64,000 bases of DNA from Oscillospiraceae bacterium. Lineage in GTDB: Bacteria > Bacillota > Clostridia > Oscillospirales > Acutalibacteraceae. A model generated the notes under the pieces. It saw only the letters and a list, made by a program, of their open reading frames with translations. It did not search any database and was not told where the DNA came from. How positions within the stretch are numbered: the first letter of the stretch is position 1; every line of letters begins with the position of its first letter. Location of the stretch: assembly GCA_022650485.1 (NCBI GenBank), contig JALCPP010000011.1, positions 1-64,000 of the forward strand, in the 5' to 3' direction. The position numbers and the translations under genes were made by a program. Positions 17,310-25,233 of this stretch are shown piece after piece.

Positions 17310-17680
17310 GGGGATGTAAAGGTTTCGACGGGGATTGTCAACCATGGTAAGCGGGTAGCGTCGCAGAATGCTTCATTTCTGCAAAGCATAATAAATGACA
17401 AAACTGAAAACGCTAACTATAACTACAATTATGGGATGGCGTACGCAGCCTAATTAGACTGCCGTCTTTACCGGGAGTATCGCGGCCCGGATAAAGGCGT
17501 CGATTAGCGGTGAACGTGAACTGGGGAACGCCTTTACCCCGGTCATGACTGAAAGGCTACCAAAGTGCGAAGCTTGCTGACGGGCGGCGTACCAAGGGAA
17601 TGTTAAATCATCGGCTACACTCGTAGAAAGCCCTGGCAAGTGGTCTTCGGACACGAGTTCGACTCTCGTCATCTCCACCA
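17310..17680 (+). ncRNA. ssrA: Transfer-messenger RNA
   Basis: The 5' end GGGGATGTAAAGGTTTCGACGG and the 3' tRNA-like end GTTCGACTCTCGTCATCTCC plus ACCA are diagnostic; GGGGATG pairs with CATCTCC as acceptor stem. The tag frame ends at TAA 17451-17453 and reads NDKTENANYNYNYGMAYAA; the resume codon just before it is uncertain (an ATA triplet is in frame). It rescues stalled ribosomes together with SmpB. Its 3' end serves as the attachment site of the element at 17657-25385, and the gene stays intact. Confidence 0.96.
17657..17680 (+). repeat. attL core (ssrA 3' end)
   Basis: 24 bp starting GTTCGACTC and ending CTCCACCA, identical to 25362-25385. It covers the T-arm and acceptor 3' strand of tmRNA, so the insertion regenerates a functional gene. 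Confidence 0.92.
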
Positions 17681-17767
17681 TAAATTAAGCGCTGTATCAC
17701 AAGATATGGTGCTTTTTCTTGCGTTAATAGTCTATATATAGTACATCATATAAATTGCAATACAACA

Positions 17768-17851
17768 GGTAGACATTTAGGTAGACATTTAAAAATTAGC
17801 GTGCTATAATTTAATTATCAGGTAGACATTTTTGAAAGCTGGGTAGACATT
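17768..17851 (+). repeat. Integrase arm-type repeats, left cluster (4 copies)
   Basis: Four direct copies of GGTAGACATT at 17768, 17780, 17821 and 17842 lie between attL and the integrase start. Two further copies sit near attR. Direct decamers at both ends of an element are typical binding sites of the N-terminal arm-binding domain of tyrosine integrases. The fourth copy occupies the place of the integrase ribosome binding site, and the second contains the -35 of its promoter. Confidence 0.85.
17782..17810 (+). promoter_or_regulatory. Integrase promoter overlapping an arm site
   Basis: TAGACA (17782-17787, inside arm repeat 2) and TATAAT (17805-17810) with 17-bp spacing and extended TG. Binding of integrase to its arm sites would block this promoter, suggesting autorepression (inference). 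Confidence 0.7.
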
Positions 17852-18982
17852 ATGGCACGAACAACAGTGGAAAAAAATATTTCTTATGACAGCGGTAAAA
17901 AGCTATATTATGTCAATATGGATTATGGCAAAGATGAAAACGGAAGGCGTGTTAAAAAGACAAAGACATATAAAACGAAATCAGAAGCCAAAACAGCATT
18001 GAAAGAGTTTGAAGCAGATAAAACAAAAGGGCAGTTGGTAATTCCTAAAAAGACAACTTTAAAGGAATGGCTCGACTTTTGGATGGAAAACATCGTGAAA
18101 CCTAATAAACAACTTACAACGTATCATTATTATAAAAGCATGATAGACAAGTATACAGTTCCTCTATTAGGTTCTATCCCTATACAGGATTTAAAGCCGA
18201 TACAGATACAGAAATACTATACACAGCTTAAGAAACTATCGCCGAATACAATTAGAAAGCATCATGATATGCTTCATCTTACGTTAGGAATAGCAGTCAA
18301 ACAAGAGCAGATATTACAAAATCCGGTTGAAAGAGTAGAACCGCCACAAAAGCAGCGGAAAGAAGCAAAATTCTATGATCTTGAAAATTTGAAAAAATTA
18401 TATGAAGTAGTGAAAAATACTGATTTAGAGGTTACTGTTAAACTGGGAGGGGGGTTAGGCCTTAGACGTGAGGAAATCTGCGGTTTAAGATGGAAAAATA
18501 TTGATTTGGAAAATAAGAAAGTTAGAATCTGTGAAGCAAGAACACTAGCCGGAACTGAAATTGTTGATAAGGATACCAAAAATCGAACATCAAACAGGAC
18601 ACTTGGAATTCCAGCGGATATTATTGAATTGTTATTGAAAGAAAAAGCTAGACAGGAGAAAAACAAGGAATACCTTGGCAATTTATATGAGGATAGCGGG
18701 TATGTAGTGGTTCGTGAAGATGGAAAACCATATAGGCCGAATTATCTATCAGGAAAATTTAAAAAATTGATTGAAGCGAATGGATTACCGCCATTAACAA
18801 TACACGGATTACGTCATACTTTTGCAAGTGTGGCAAATGCACAGGGAATACCGCTGTTTGAAATTGGAAAAGTGCTGGGACATTCTACTCCGTCAACAAC
18901 AGGGATGATTTATACCCATATGTTTGATGATACCCATCAGGCAACGTTGGAAAAGGTTGCACAGGCTGAAAAAGCCGAATAA
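17852..18982 (+). CDS. Tyrosine-type site-specific integrase
   Basis: 376 residues. The N-terminal arm-binding domain (about 1-60) contains the DENGRRVKKTKTYKTKSEA segment typical of AP2-like integrase domains; a SAM-like core-binding domain (about 65-160) follows, then the catalytic domain with Arg in LRREEICGLRW (about 204), HGLRHTFA (about 317-320), GHS (about 343) and the nucleophile Tyr in MIYTHMF (about 353). All catalytic residues are present. It integrates and excises the element at the ssrA 3' end. No Shine-Dalgarno is visible; an arm repeat abuts the ATG. Confidence 0.95.
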   Translation: MARTTVEKNISYDSGKKLYYVNMDYGKDENGRRVKKTKTYKTKSEAKTALKEFEADKTKGQLVIPKKTTLKEWLDFWMENIVKPNKQLTTYHYYKSMIDKYTVPLLGSIPIQDLKPIQIQKYYTQLKKLSPNTIRKHHDMLHLTLGIAVKQEQILQNPVERVEPPQKQRKEAKFYDLENLKKLYEVVKNTDLEVTVKLGGGLGLRREEICGLRWKNIDLENKKVRICEARTLAGTEIVDKDTKNRTSNRTLGIPADIIELLLKEKARQEKNKEYLGNLYEDSGYVVVREDGKPYRPNYLSGKFKKLIEANGLPPLTIHGLRHTFASVANAQGIPLFEIGKVLGHSTPSTTGMIYTHMFDDTHQATLEKVAQAEKAE

Positions 18983-19009
18983 ATCTCATATAGAAATTAA
19001 ATTGGTATC

Positions 19010-19038
19010 TTGAACATTCAAAGCGGATAAGATATACT
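19010..19038 (+). promoter_or_regulatory. Promoter of the antitoxin-Fic operon
   Basis: TTGAAC and TATACT with 17-bp spacing, 32 bp upstream of the antitoxin ATG. Confidence 0.7.
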
Positions 19039-19069
19039 GTACCTAAAGTTACCGGAATGAGGTGTAACC

Positions 19070-19243
19070 ATGAACAAGGAAATTCAAAAGAATATTAATT
19101 ATACGCTTGCTACTTTTGCAATAGAAAAATTAGTGCCGAGCAAAGAAGCAATAGAACTATGCAGAAAGAACGCCGAGGGTGAAATCACTTTAAATAATGC
19201 CATTGATGAAATAAAAAGAAAGTACAAGACGGCAAGAGTCTAA
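19070..19243 (+). CDS. VbhA-like antitoxin of Fic
   Basis: 57 residues; too short for most gene callers. The pattern NYTLATFAIEKLVPSKEAIE followed by GEITLNNAIDEIKRKY follows the antitoxin-VbhA domain: a helix with an inhibitory (S/T)xxxE(G/N) motif, then a small helical bundle. Here the motif is T15-FAI-E19-K20, so Thr and the key Glu are kept but the last Gly/Asn is Lys. The Glu would block gamma-phosphate placement in the Fic active site. GAATGAGGTG precedes the ATG, and the stop codon overlaps the fic start (TAATG), which implies translational coupling. Confidence 0.8.
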   Translation: MNKEIQKNINYTLATFAIEKLVPSKEAIELCRKNAEGEITLNNAIDEIKRKYKTARV

Positions 19244-19851
19244 TGTTCAGCCAGTATGACGTATATACCGAAGTAAATTCAAAGTATTGTTACGGAGAAT
19301 CCAATGTTCTGCGAAACAAATTAGATATTCATGATTTTGAGCAGCTTAAGCAAGCTGAAACCGATATTGTCGCGGTAAAACAGCATTATTTATTATCCTA
19401 TCCGATCAAAGGCAGATTTACAGCGAACCATCTTTGCAGAATTCATGAATTTCTCTTTAGTGACGTATATCGTTTTGCAGGGCATTATAGAACGGAAACG
19501 ATCAGAAAAGGAACGACAACTTTTCTTTCAGAAAATGATATTTCTTATAAATTGAAATCATTATTGGACAAGCTGAAAAAGGAATATTTTCTTGCAAATA
19601 TGGAAACCACGGTATTAATTCATCGTTTGGCCTATTATTTTGCTGAACTGAACTATATCCATCCTTTTCGTGAGGGCAACGGCAGGGCAACAAGGGAGTT
19701 TATCAGGGAACTGGTTCTCTACAATGGCTATGAGATAGACTGGAGCAGAGTAAAAACAGAAACTTTACTTGACGCTATGATAGCTTCTGTATATGATACC
19801 GGAGAGTTAGAGAGAATTTTAAAAATATGTATCAGTAAGATTGAGGGATAG
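19243..19851 (+). CDS. fic: Fic-domain AMP-transferase (toxin)
   Basis: 202 residues. The Fic active-site motif HPFREGNGRATR is intact (catalytic His at about 140), preceded by the FLFSDVYRFAGHYRTETI region characteristic of the flap and target dock. Such enzymes transfer AMP from ATP to a hydroxyl side chain; bacterial toxins of this class modify gyrase and topoisomerase IV. It is a class I Fic with a separate antitoxin directly upstream, overlapping by one base. In this element the pair probably acts as a maintenance or abortive-infection module (inference). Confidence 0.92.
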   Translation: MFSQYDVYTEVNSKYCYGESNVLRNKLDIHDFEQLKQAETDIVAVKQHYLLSYPIKGRFTANHLCRIHEFLFSDVYRFAGHYRTETIRKGTTTFLSENDISYKLKSLLDKLKKEYFLANMETTVLIHRLAYYFAELNYIHPFREGNGRATREFIRELVLYNGYEIDWSRVKTETLLDAMIASVYDTGELERILKICISKIEG

Positions 19852-20028
19852 CCGCCATGGTTATTCCTCATTTTTCTATGTTATTTATCATTCAGAGATA
19901 AATTTTTCGTTCCCGAACAAGTATGCTATTTTTAAACTTTTTGGAGAAGAAAGCATAGGATTCATGCGGATTTTTGAAAGTTTACCGAACGTGTTACCGA
20001 ACAAATAATTTGATTAAAAGTAAAATAA

Positions 20029-20056
20029 TTGACAAGAAATACCATGATGCTATAAT
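20029..20056 (+). promoter_or_regulatory. Promoter for the small membrane/coiled-coil gene
   Basis: TTGACA and TATAAT with 16-bp spacing, 34 bp upstream of the start at 20090. The remaining 19852-20028 shows no gene. Confidence 0.75.
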
Positions 20057-20089
20057 ATTTTTAGAAATTGCATGAAAGGTAGTTAAATA

Positions 20090-20437
20090 ATGAAAGATAT
20101 ATTAATTCAAATTTTAGTTCCTATTTTAACGGCAATTGTCTCGTTTTTTAGTGCTACATATAAAAGTAAGATTGATTTGAAAAAGCAAATTCAAATCAAT
20201 AATACGGAAATCAAAAAAATAAAAGAGCAATATAGCAAAGAAATAGAGAAAATTAAAATTCAAATGGATAAACAATCAGAACTGTATGAGAAAAACGCAC
20301 AAACGGATGTTGTTAAGAACTTTTTCAATAAAATGATGGAAGATCCTGCCGGAGCAATGAGTTTTGTAAATAACATGACAGAAATTTCAAATAGAATGGA
20401 TAAGACAAATAATAGGAATAGATACAAAAAAAGATAG
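20090..20437 (+). CDS. Small protein with N-terminal membrane anchor and coiled coil
   Basis: 115 residues. One hydrophobic segment at about 3-23 (ILIQILVPILTAIVSFFSA) is followed by a Lys/Glu/Ile-rich coiled coil (about 28-75) and a basic, Asn-rich tail. No family recognised. It has its own consensus promoter and lies between the Fic module and the resolvase. Membrane-anchored coiled-coil proteins occur in defence and entry-exclusion modules, but nothing here proves such a role. Confidence 0.7.
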   Translation: MKDILIQILVPILTAIVSFFSATYKSKIDLKKQIQINNTEIKKIKEQYSKEIEKIKIQMDKQSELYEKNAQTDVVKNFFNKMMEDPAGAMSFVNNMTEISNRMDKTNNRNRYKKR

Positions 20438-20560
20438 TTATTTCCGCCCCATCCGATTTAATGTATTTCATTAGAGTATACCCATGTGACAGTATAAAAT
20501 TTATTTCATATACATTATAAAACAATATTGAAATATATGTCAAAAATAAAGTTTACTCTA

Positions 20561-20589
20561 TTGACACACATTCTGGTTGATGGTATAAT
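20561..20589 (+). promoter_or_regulatory. Promoter of the serine resolvase
   Basis: TTGACA and TATAAT with 17-bp spacing, 33 bp upstream of the resolvase ATG. AGGAGAG forms the RBS. Confidence 0.85.
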
Positions 20590-20622
20590 TTAGGTACAAA
20601 ATCAATCAGGAGAGCGGCTGTA

Positions 20623-21189
20623 ATGAAAGTTGGTTATATCAGAACGTCAACAGCGGAGCAGCACACAGCACGGCAAGAAGTCTTAATGCAAGAATTAGGT
20701 GTTGAGAAAGTCTATGTAGACCAGTTAAGCGGCAAAAATACCGAGCGTCCGCAATTAAGGGCTATGCTGAATTATGTGCGTGAGGGCGATACTGTTATCG
20801 TAGAGTCTATTAGCAGATTCGCAAGAAATACAAAAGACCTATTGGAATTGGTTGAACAACTAAAAGAAAAAAATGTAACTTTTGTCAGTAAAAAAGAAAC
20901 CATAGACACGAATACCCCATCAGGCCAATTCATGCTAACCGTTTTTGGCGCTATGGCACAACTTGAGAGAGCCTACATCTTAGACCGTCAGCGTGAGGGC
21001 ATAGCAGTTGCAAGGGCTGCAGGGGCATACAAAGGTAGACAGCCGATAGAAATCGATGCAAAAGCCTTTGAGAGCGTTTATAAGGCATGGAAAGCCAAAG
21101 AGATTACAGCCAAAAGAGCCATGCAGAAATTAGGCTTGAAACCGAATACGTTTTATCGGAGAGTAAAAGAATTTGAGAGCGGAAAATAA
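20623..21189 (+). CDS. Small serine recombinase (resolvase/invertase family)
   Basis: 188 residues, the usual size of resolvases and invertases. The catalytic serine lies in YIRTSTAEQHTARQ (Ser 9), with the SRFARNTKDLLELV and QFMLTVFGAMAQLER blocks of the family and a C-terminal helix-turn-helix (AKRAMQKLGLKPNTFYRRV). It would resolve multimers or invert DNA between short sites; inside this element a dimer-resolution role alongside a Rep-like protein is plausible. A consensus promoter precedes it and a terminator overlaps its end. Confidence 0.93.
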   Translation: MKVGYIRTSTAEQHTARQEVLMQELGVEKVYVDQLSGKNTERPQLRAMLNYVREGDTVIVESISRFARNTKDLLELVEQLKEKNVTFVSKKETIDTNTPSGQFMLTVFGAMAQLERAYILDRQREGIAVARAAGAYKGRQPIEIDAKAFESVYKAWKAKEITAKRAMQKLGLKPNTFYRRVKEFESGK

Positions 21190-21202
21190 ACCGCTCTTTT
21201 TT
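21177..21202 (+). terminator. Terminator of the resolvase gene
   Basis: GAGCGG and CCGCTC form a 6-bp GC-rich stem with an 8-nt loop, directly followed by TTTTTT. The 5' arm lies inside the last codons of the gene. Confidence 0.75.
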
Positions 21203-21230
21203 ATATAAATATGGGTCGAGAATGATATTG

Positions 21231-21259
21231 TTGAAAATAGAGATATACAGGAATATAAT
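21231..21259 (+). promoter_or_regulatory. Promoter of the DUF262 gene
   Basis: TTGAAA and TATAAT with 17-bp spacing, 32 bp upstream of the ATG; GGGGGA is the RBS. Confidence 0.75.
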
Positions 21260-21291
21260 GGATATAAACTGCATATGGGGGATCAAAAAAG

Positions 21292-23346
21292 ATGGATGCT
21301 AATAAAATTAGATTATTAGAATTTTTAGGGTCGAGCAAGAGGACATTTAACATTCCCGTATATCAAAGAAATTATGATTGGAAAAAAGAACAATGTGTTA
21401 GACTATTTAAAGACATAGAAAACATAGCACTAAATAATTTCGAGATTGAGCATTTTATTGGTACTATAGTCTATCTCGTATCCTCCATTCAACCTAGCTT
21501 TATGGAATTAGTTTTAATTGATGGGCAGCAGAGAATAACCAGTGTCACATTGCTTATTAAAGCACTATACGACTCAATCTCCGATGAAGAGTTAAGAGCG
21601 GATATTTATGAAACTTATTTGATCAATAAACATGCACCGGAGTCCTTAAGAATAAAATTAAAACCTATCGAAAGCGATTGTATCGCATATGAAGATATTA
21701 TCGCAAATAAAACAATATCAGAAGAGAAAGACGGTTCTAATATAGTTAAAAATTACAATCTGTTCAAAAAATTAGTTACGGAATCACCAGTCAAACCAGA
21801 AGAACTGTATCAAGCTCTTAATAAAGTTGAACTTGTGTATATTGCTTTAGATAAAGATAAGAAATCTGAAAATCCACAGTTGATATTTGAAAGCTTAAAC
21901 TCTACCGGCCTTTCCTTAACACAAGCAGATTTAATTAGAAACTTTTTGCTTATGAATCATGCTTATGATGAGCAGACAAGACTATACAAACAATACTGGA
22001 TAAAAATAGAATCATTGCTTACAAATTCCAGTATATCCGATTTTGTTAGAGATTACCTAACGATGAAGACTGGAACAATTCCGAATAAAGATAAGGTATA
22101 TATTTCATTTAAAACTTTTGCTTATGAAAATAAGAATTATGATGAAGAAGGATTACTAGAAGACCTGCTAATTTATGCTGAGTATTATTCATGGTTTTCA
22201 TTTTGTAATAGTCCTTATAAAAAAATAAATGAATTATTATTGCAACTACAACAACTAAAATCCACAGTAACATATCCAGCTTTATTATATATTTTTGAAG
22301 ATTGTTTTAGCTACAAGATAATAGATACACAGCAGTTGGAAGATATTCTAATTACTATTTTGTCTTATCTATACAGAAGAATAATTTGTGGATATCCAAC
22401 CAATTCGCTAAACAAAATCTTTTCATCCCTTATTAATGAAATCTCAAAATCCAATAAAAGCAATTACAACGAAATGATTTTAAATATTTTGGCAAGCAAA
22501 ACAGCAAGCGGAATTTTTCCACGAGATGAAGAGTTTAAAAGAGAGTTTATATCAAAAGACCTATATAAAACTAAAATTGACAAATATACTTTATATCAAT
22601 TGGAAAGTTACTGCAATAAAGAAGTTATAGACTTAACAAATGACATTACAATTGAACATATAATGCCACAGCGGTTAACTCCAGCTTGGCAAATTGAATT
22701 GGGTAATAAATTTGATGAAATACATAATGAACTGTTACATACAATAGGAAACTTGACCTTGACTGGATATAATTCTGAATTATCAAACAAGAGTTTTGAT
22801 GATAAAAAATGCATTCTCATACAATCCAATATTTCTATCAGCAGGAATCTAATACAATTTGAAACTTGGAATGCAGACTCAATAAAGAAAAGAGCAGCTT
22901 TTTTATTTGAATTTGCAAAAAGCATTTGGGCTTTGCCAGAAAAGTATAACGCTCAGAATCCTAATACATCTGCTATTGATTATTCTGCTACTTATAATAT
23001 TATGGATGATATTAATGTAACCGGGGAAAAGCCGAAGCAGCTAATAATTTTAGACATGGAGTACAATGTGTCCTCTTGGAAAGACGTTATACGAGAATTA
23101 TGTTCGCAATTATATGAATTAGATTCGGACACTTTTAGATCGTTTGCTAAGCATAAGGATTTTATTGGCAGAGATCGTAAAGTAATTGATAGTAAAGGTG
23201 ATGATATGATATCGCCTTATAAAATTGCCGAAAATTTATTTGTGGAAACCAATATGAGCGCTAATACTATCATTAATTACTGCAAAATAATTGTTGAACA
23301 TTATTCTTTGCAAGACGATATTTTCTTTTTGTTGCGTGCTCAATAA
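21292..23346 (+). CDS. DUF262-DUF1524 (GmrSD-like) restriction/defence protein
   Basis: 684 residues. The N-terminal DUF262 domain has the entry motif IPVYQRNYDWK (about 22-32) and the nucleotide-associated IDGQQRITS (DGQQR at about 77-81). The DUF1524 His-Me finger nuclease domain holds IEHIMPQR (about 452-459) and HTIGNLTLTGYNSELSN. A C-terminal section of roughly 110 residues after about 570 does not belong to either and is unrecognised. In GmrSD and BrxU this pairing is a type IV, nucleotide-stimulated restriction enzyme for modified phage DNA. It is the largest cargo gene and has its own promoter and terminator. Confidence 0.85.
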   Translation: MDANKIRLLEFLGSSKRTFNIPVYQRNYDWKKEQCVRLFKDIENIALNNFEIEHFIGTIVYLVSSIQPSFMELVLIDGQQRITSVTLLIKALYDSISDEELRADIYETYLINKHAPESLRIKLKPIESDCIAYEDIIANKTISEEKDGSNIVKNYNLFKKLVTESPVKPEELYQALNKVELVYIALDKDKKSENPQLIFESLNSTGLSLTQADLIRNFLLMNHAYDEQTRLYKQYWIKIESLLTNSSISDFVRDYLTMKTGTIPNKDKVYISFKTFAYENKNYDEEGLLEDLLIYAEYYSWFSFCNSPYKKINELLLQLQQLKSTVTYPALLYIFEDCFSYKIIDTQQLEDILITILSYLYRRIICGYPTNSLNKIFSSLINEISKSNKSNYNEMILNILASKTASGIFPRDEEFKREFISKDLYKTKIDKYTLYQLESYCNKEVIDLTNDITIEHIMPQRLTPAWQIELGNKFDEIHNELLHTIGNLTLTGYNSELSNKSFDDKKCILIQSNISISRNLIQFETWNADSIKKRAAFLFEFAKSIWALPEKYNAQNPNTSAIDYSATYNIMDDINVTGEKPKQLIILDMEYNVSSWKDVIRELCSQLYELDSDTFRSFAKHKDFIGRDRKVIDSKGDDMISPYKIAENLFVETNMSANTIINYCKIIVEHYSLQDDIFFLLRAQ

Positions 23347-23468
23347 GTTGTTGAATGAGTTATATTAGGGGGGTACATTACATTCTTCCAACTGATTTTT
23401 TCCTACACAGCGGCTATAGCAGATATTTTTCACTCACAGGCAGAATTTTGAATACCGAATATATAGAA

Positions 23469-23495
23469 ACCCCTTATCAATTCCTGATAAGGGGT
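23469..23495 (+). terminator. Terminator-like hairpin after the DUF262 gene
   Basis: A perfect 11-bp inverted repeat ACCCCTTATCA / TGATAAGGGGT with a 5-nt loop, followed by AAAAATTTTC. Its loop sequence ATTCCTG recurs in the hairpin of the ncRNA region 110 bp further on. Confidence 0.6.
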
Positions 23496-23532
23496 AAAAA
23501 TTTTCTGATTTTGAATTTTTTGTTAATAAAAG

Positions 23533-23680
23533 AAAAAACACTTGCCATTTTCCTTGACAAGTGCCATAATAATGAGTGGAGAAAACGCCCAATAGGTGAC
23601 TCTCTACTTCTTAATTCCTGTTAAGAAGTCTACCCCATTACTAATTGAGATATTCAATCTCATTCCTTTGATTTTCAGTG
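23533..23680 (-). ncRNA. Candidate structured small RNA (about 148 nt)
   Basis: On the minus strand a strong promoter (23686-23716) is followed by three hairpins and ends at an intrinsic terminator. The hairpins are TGAGAT/ATCTCA, a perfect 9-bp ACTTCTTAA/TTAAGAAGT with loop CAGGAA, and the terminator CACTTGTCA/TGGCAAGTG followed by TTTTTT. AATGGGGT and ACCTATTGG flanking the central hairpin could add an outer helix. No ORF fits. It lies just upstream of, and is transcribed away from, the Rep-like gene, the arrangement of countertranscript RNAs that control rep leaders; an independent ncRNA is the alternative. Confidence 0.6.
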
Positions 23681-23685
23681 CCTTT

Positions 23686-23716
23686 ATTATACCACAAAAA
23701 TAAATACAAATGTAAA
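23686..23716 (-). promoter_or_regulatory. Promoter of the candidate small RNA
   Basis: TATAAT (23686-23691, minus strand) preceded by TGG, giving an extended -10, with TTTACA 19 bp upstream. Predicted start near 23680. Confidence 0.65.
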
Positions 23717-23817
23717 CAAATTATGAACAAGTGTGAAATATAAGGTAAACTTAGAAATCTGACTTGAATATCGCGCTATTACGTTCAATGCGGAAAGGAC
23801 TATAGGTGTAAAAGACA

Positions 23818-24738
23818 TTGAACAAAGACAAACTGAATAAAATGCTAAATATGAGTTGCGGGATACATACAATCAATATTGCTACAAACGACATTATTTA
23901 TTGTCGCAGCGACAGCGTGAGGGAATGTATCAAAGCAGACAAAAGCAGAGTAAATCCCAATACGGGTGAAATCATTTACAAGGCAATTATCAATCCGAAT
24001 AAGCTGAATGGTTATATCAACGCTTATGAAGATTTGCAAAAGGTATTTCCTGTAATTATTCAAGAAATGGGAATCAGCAATTATCGAATCGCAAGGGCAG
24101 ATTTTGCTGTAGACAGTTTTGAGAATAATTATAATGAACTTCACAAGATTAATAAATGTATTTGTTTGTTGTTAGCGGTTGCCTACCATATAAAAAACAG
24201 ATACGAAAGCACAGACCCCCTGTCTTTAGAACACTTGACTACAAGGGTACAGAGCGAATATCTTGAATGTGAAAATTATAATAAGGATATTGAGTCCGAT
24301 CATACCAGCCCAGTCTATAATCGGTTGGAGTTTCGGAGTAAGGCAATTTTAAAAGTCAAAAAAGATATACCGACATTAATTAACGATTGGTGTAGCAGGT
24401 TGGAGTATTCAATTACCTGTTTTGATAAATTGCAGGGAATTTGTAATGATTATCTGATTCAAAGATGGAATATAGAAAATGATATGCAGGTGAAAAGCAC
24501 ATCGGAATTTCTTAGGAAGTATCAAGATAATATCTATACTTCACGGCAAATAGCAAATTTCTATTCCCGATTGAATTATGACAAACCAGAGAGCAAGGCG
24601 AAGAACTTTAAAAGATATAACAGGATAGAATATTTCTCGCTGAATGATTTGAAATCTTATGCTGCTATTATCAAAAACGCATTATGGAAATATGTAAAGA
24701 CGAATAGTAAAAGTGCGATGACAGCACTAAAAAGCTAA
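23818..24738 (+). CDS. Putative replication initiation protein
   Basis: 306 residues from a TTG at 23818; an ATG at 23842 is the alternative, and neither has a clear Shine-Dalgarno. ISNYRIARADFAVDSFEN resembles the conserved strand of phage/plasmid replication initiators (CRI and Rep_trans-like), and the helical C-terminal half with FYSRLNYDKPESKAKNFKRYNR fits such proteins from Clostridial elements. Assignment is from pattern only. A role in rolling-circle replication of the excised element would match the nearby ncRNA, resolvase and excisionase. Confidence 0.55.
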   Translation: MNKDKLNKMLNMSCGIHTINIATNDIIYCRSDSVRECIKADKSRVNPNTGEIIYKAIINPNKLNGYINAYEDLQKVFPVIIQEMGISNYRIARADFAVDSFENNYNELHKINKCICLLLAVAYHIKNRYESTDPLSLEHLTTRVQSEYLECENYNKDIESDHTSPVYNRLEFRSKAILKVKKDIPTLINDWCSRLEYSITCFDKLQGICNDYLIQRWNIENDMQVKSTSEFLRKYQDNIYTSRQIANFYSRLNYDKPESKAKNFKRYNRIEYFSLNDLKSYAAIIKNALWKYVKTNSKSAMTALKS

Positions 24739-24767
24739 TTGACAATATTTTAAATAAGCATTATATC
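24739..24767 (+). promoter_or_regulatory. Candidate promoter upstream of the excisionase gene
   Basis: TTGACA and TATATC with 17-bp spacing directly after the Rep-like stop. The following 24768-24956 is very AT-rich, contains a short inverted repeat CGCAT/ATGCG around AAATTT (24789-24805) and no gene; it could be a leader or part of a replication or excision region. Confidence 0.5.
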
Positions 24768-24956
24768 ATATATCTTTTTACAATGTATCGCATTAAATTT
24801 ATGCGTTAATATGATCACAATTTAATACTGTAAGAATATAAACAATAATGAGAGCATTAACAATATAGCATCAATTAGTAAAATTGGACGTATTCTCCAT
24901 TCATCTATTTAATATCTAATTTTATAATAATTAATTAATGATTGGAGATTGATTTA

Positions 24957-25175
24957 TTGCACGATAGTAACAATGATACTAGGATAGTTTATACGGTTGA
25001 CGATATTAAGAATATGTTAGGGATCGGAAAAAATCAGGCTTATGCATTGGCGAACAGCGGAGAATTTCACGTTTGCCACATCGGAAAAAAGATAGTAATT
25101 TCTAAAGTAGTCTTTAATAATTGGTTAGTTGGAAATAGTACCAAAGACAAGATACAAGATAAAATATTATCATAA
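24957..25175 (+). CDS. Excisionase-like helix-turn-helix protein
   Basis: 72 residues from TTG 24957, chosen because GGAG lies 9 bp upstream; the in-frame TTG at 24942 lacks an RBS. VYTVDDIKNMLGIGKNQAYALANSG followed by FHVCHIGKKIVISKVVFNNWL is the winged-helix HTH_17 (MerR-like excisionase) pattern. It is the last gene before attR, opposite to the integrase, and probably directs excision by bending DNA near the right arm repeats 38 bp downstream. Confidence 0.85.
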   Translation: MHDSNNDTRIVYTVDDIKNMLGIGKNQAYALANSGEFHVCHIGKKIVISKVVFNNWLVGNSTKDKIQDKILS

Positions 25176-25212
25176 GTGAAATTAAGGGAAATGCTGTATA
25201 AGAGCAATTTTA

Positions 25213-25233
25213 GGTAGACATTAGGTAGACATG
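25213..25233 (+). repeat. Integrase arm-type repeats, right cluster (2 copies)
   Basis: GGTAGACATT at 25213-25222 and GGTAGACATG at 25224-25233, the same decamer as the four copies next to the integrase and in the same orientation. Confidence 0.85.

Noticed and set aside
23355-23624. Open frame of 89 codons after the DUF262 gene
   Set aside because: It runs through the terminator hairpin and the small-RNA region, has no RBS and no protein-like composition.
24789-24805. Inverted repeat CGCAT-N7-ATGCG as replication origin
   Set aside because: Too short and single; no iterons or nick-site consensus recognised, so no origin is claimed.
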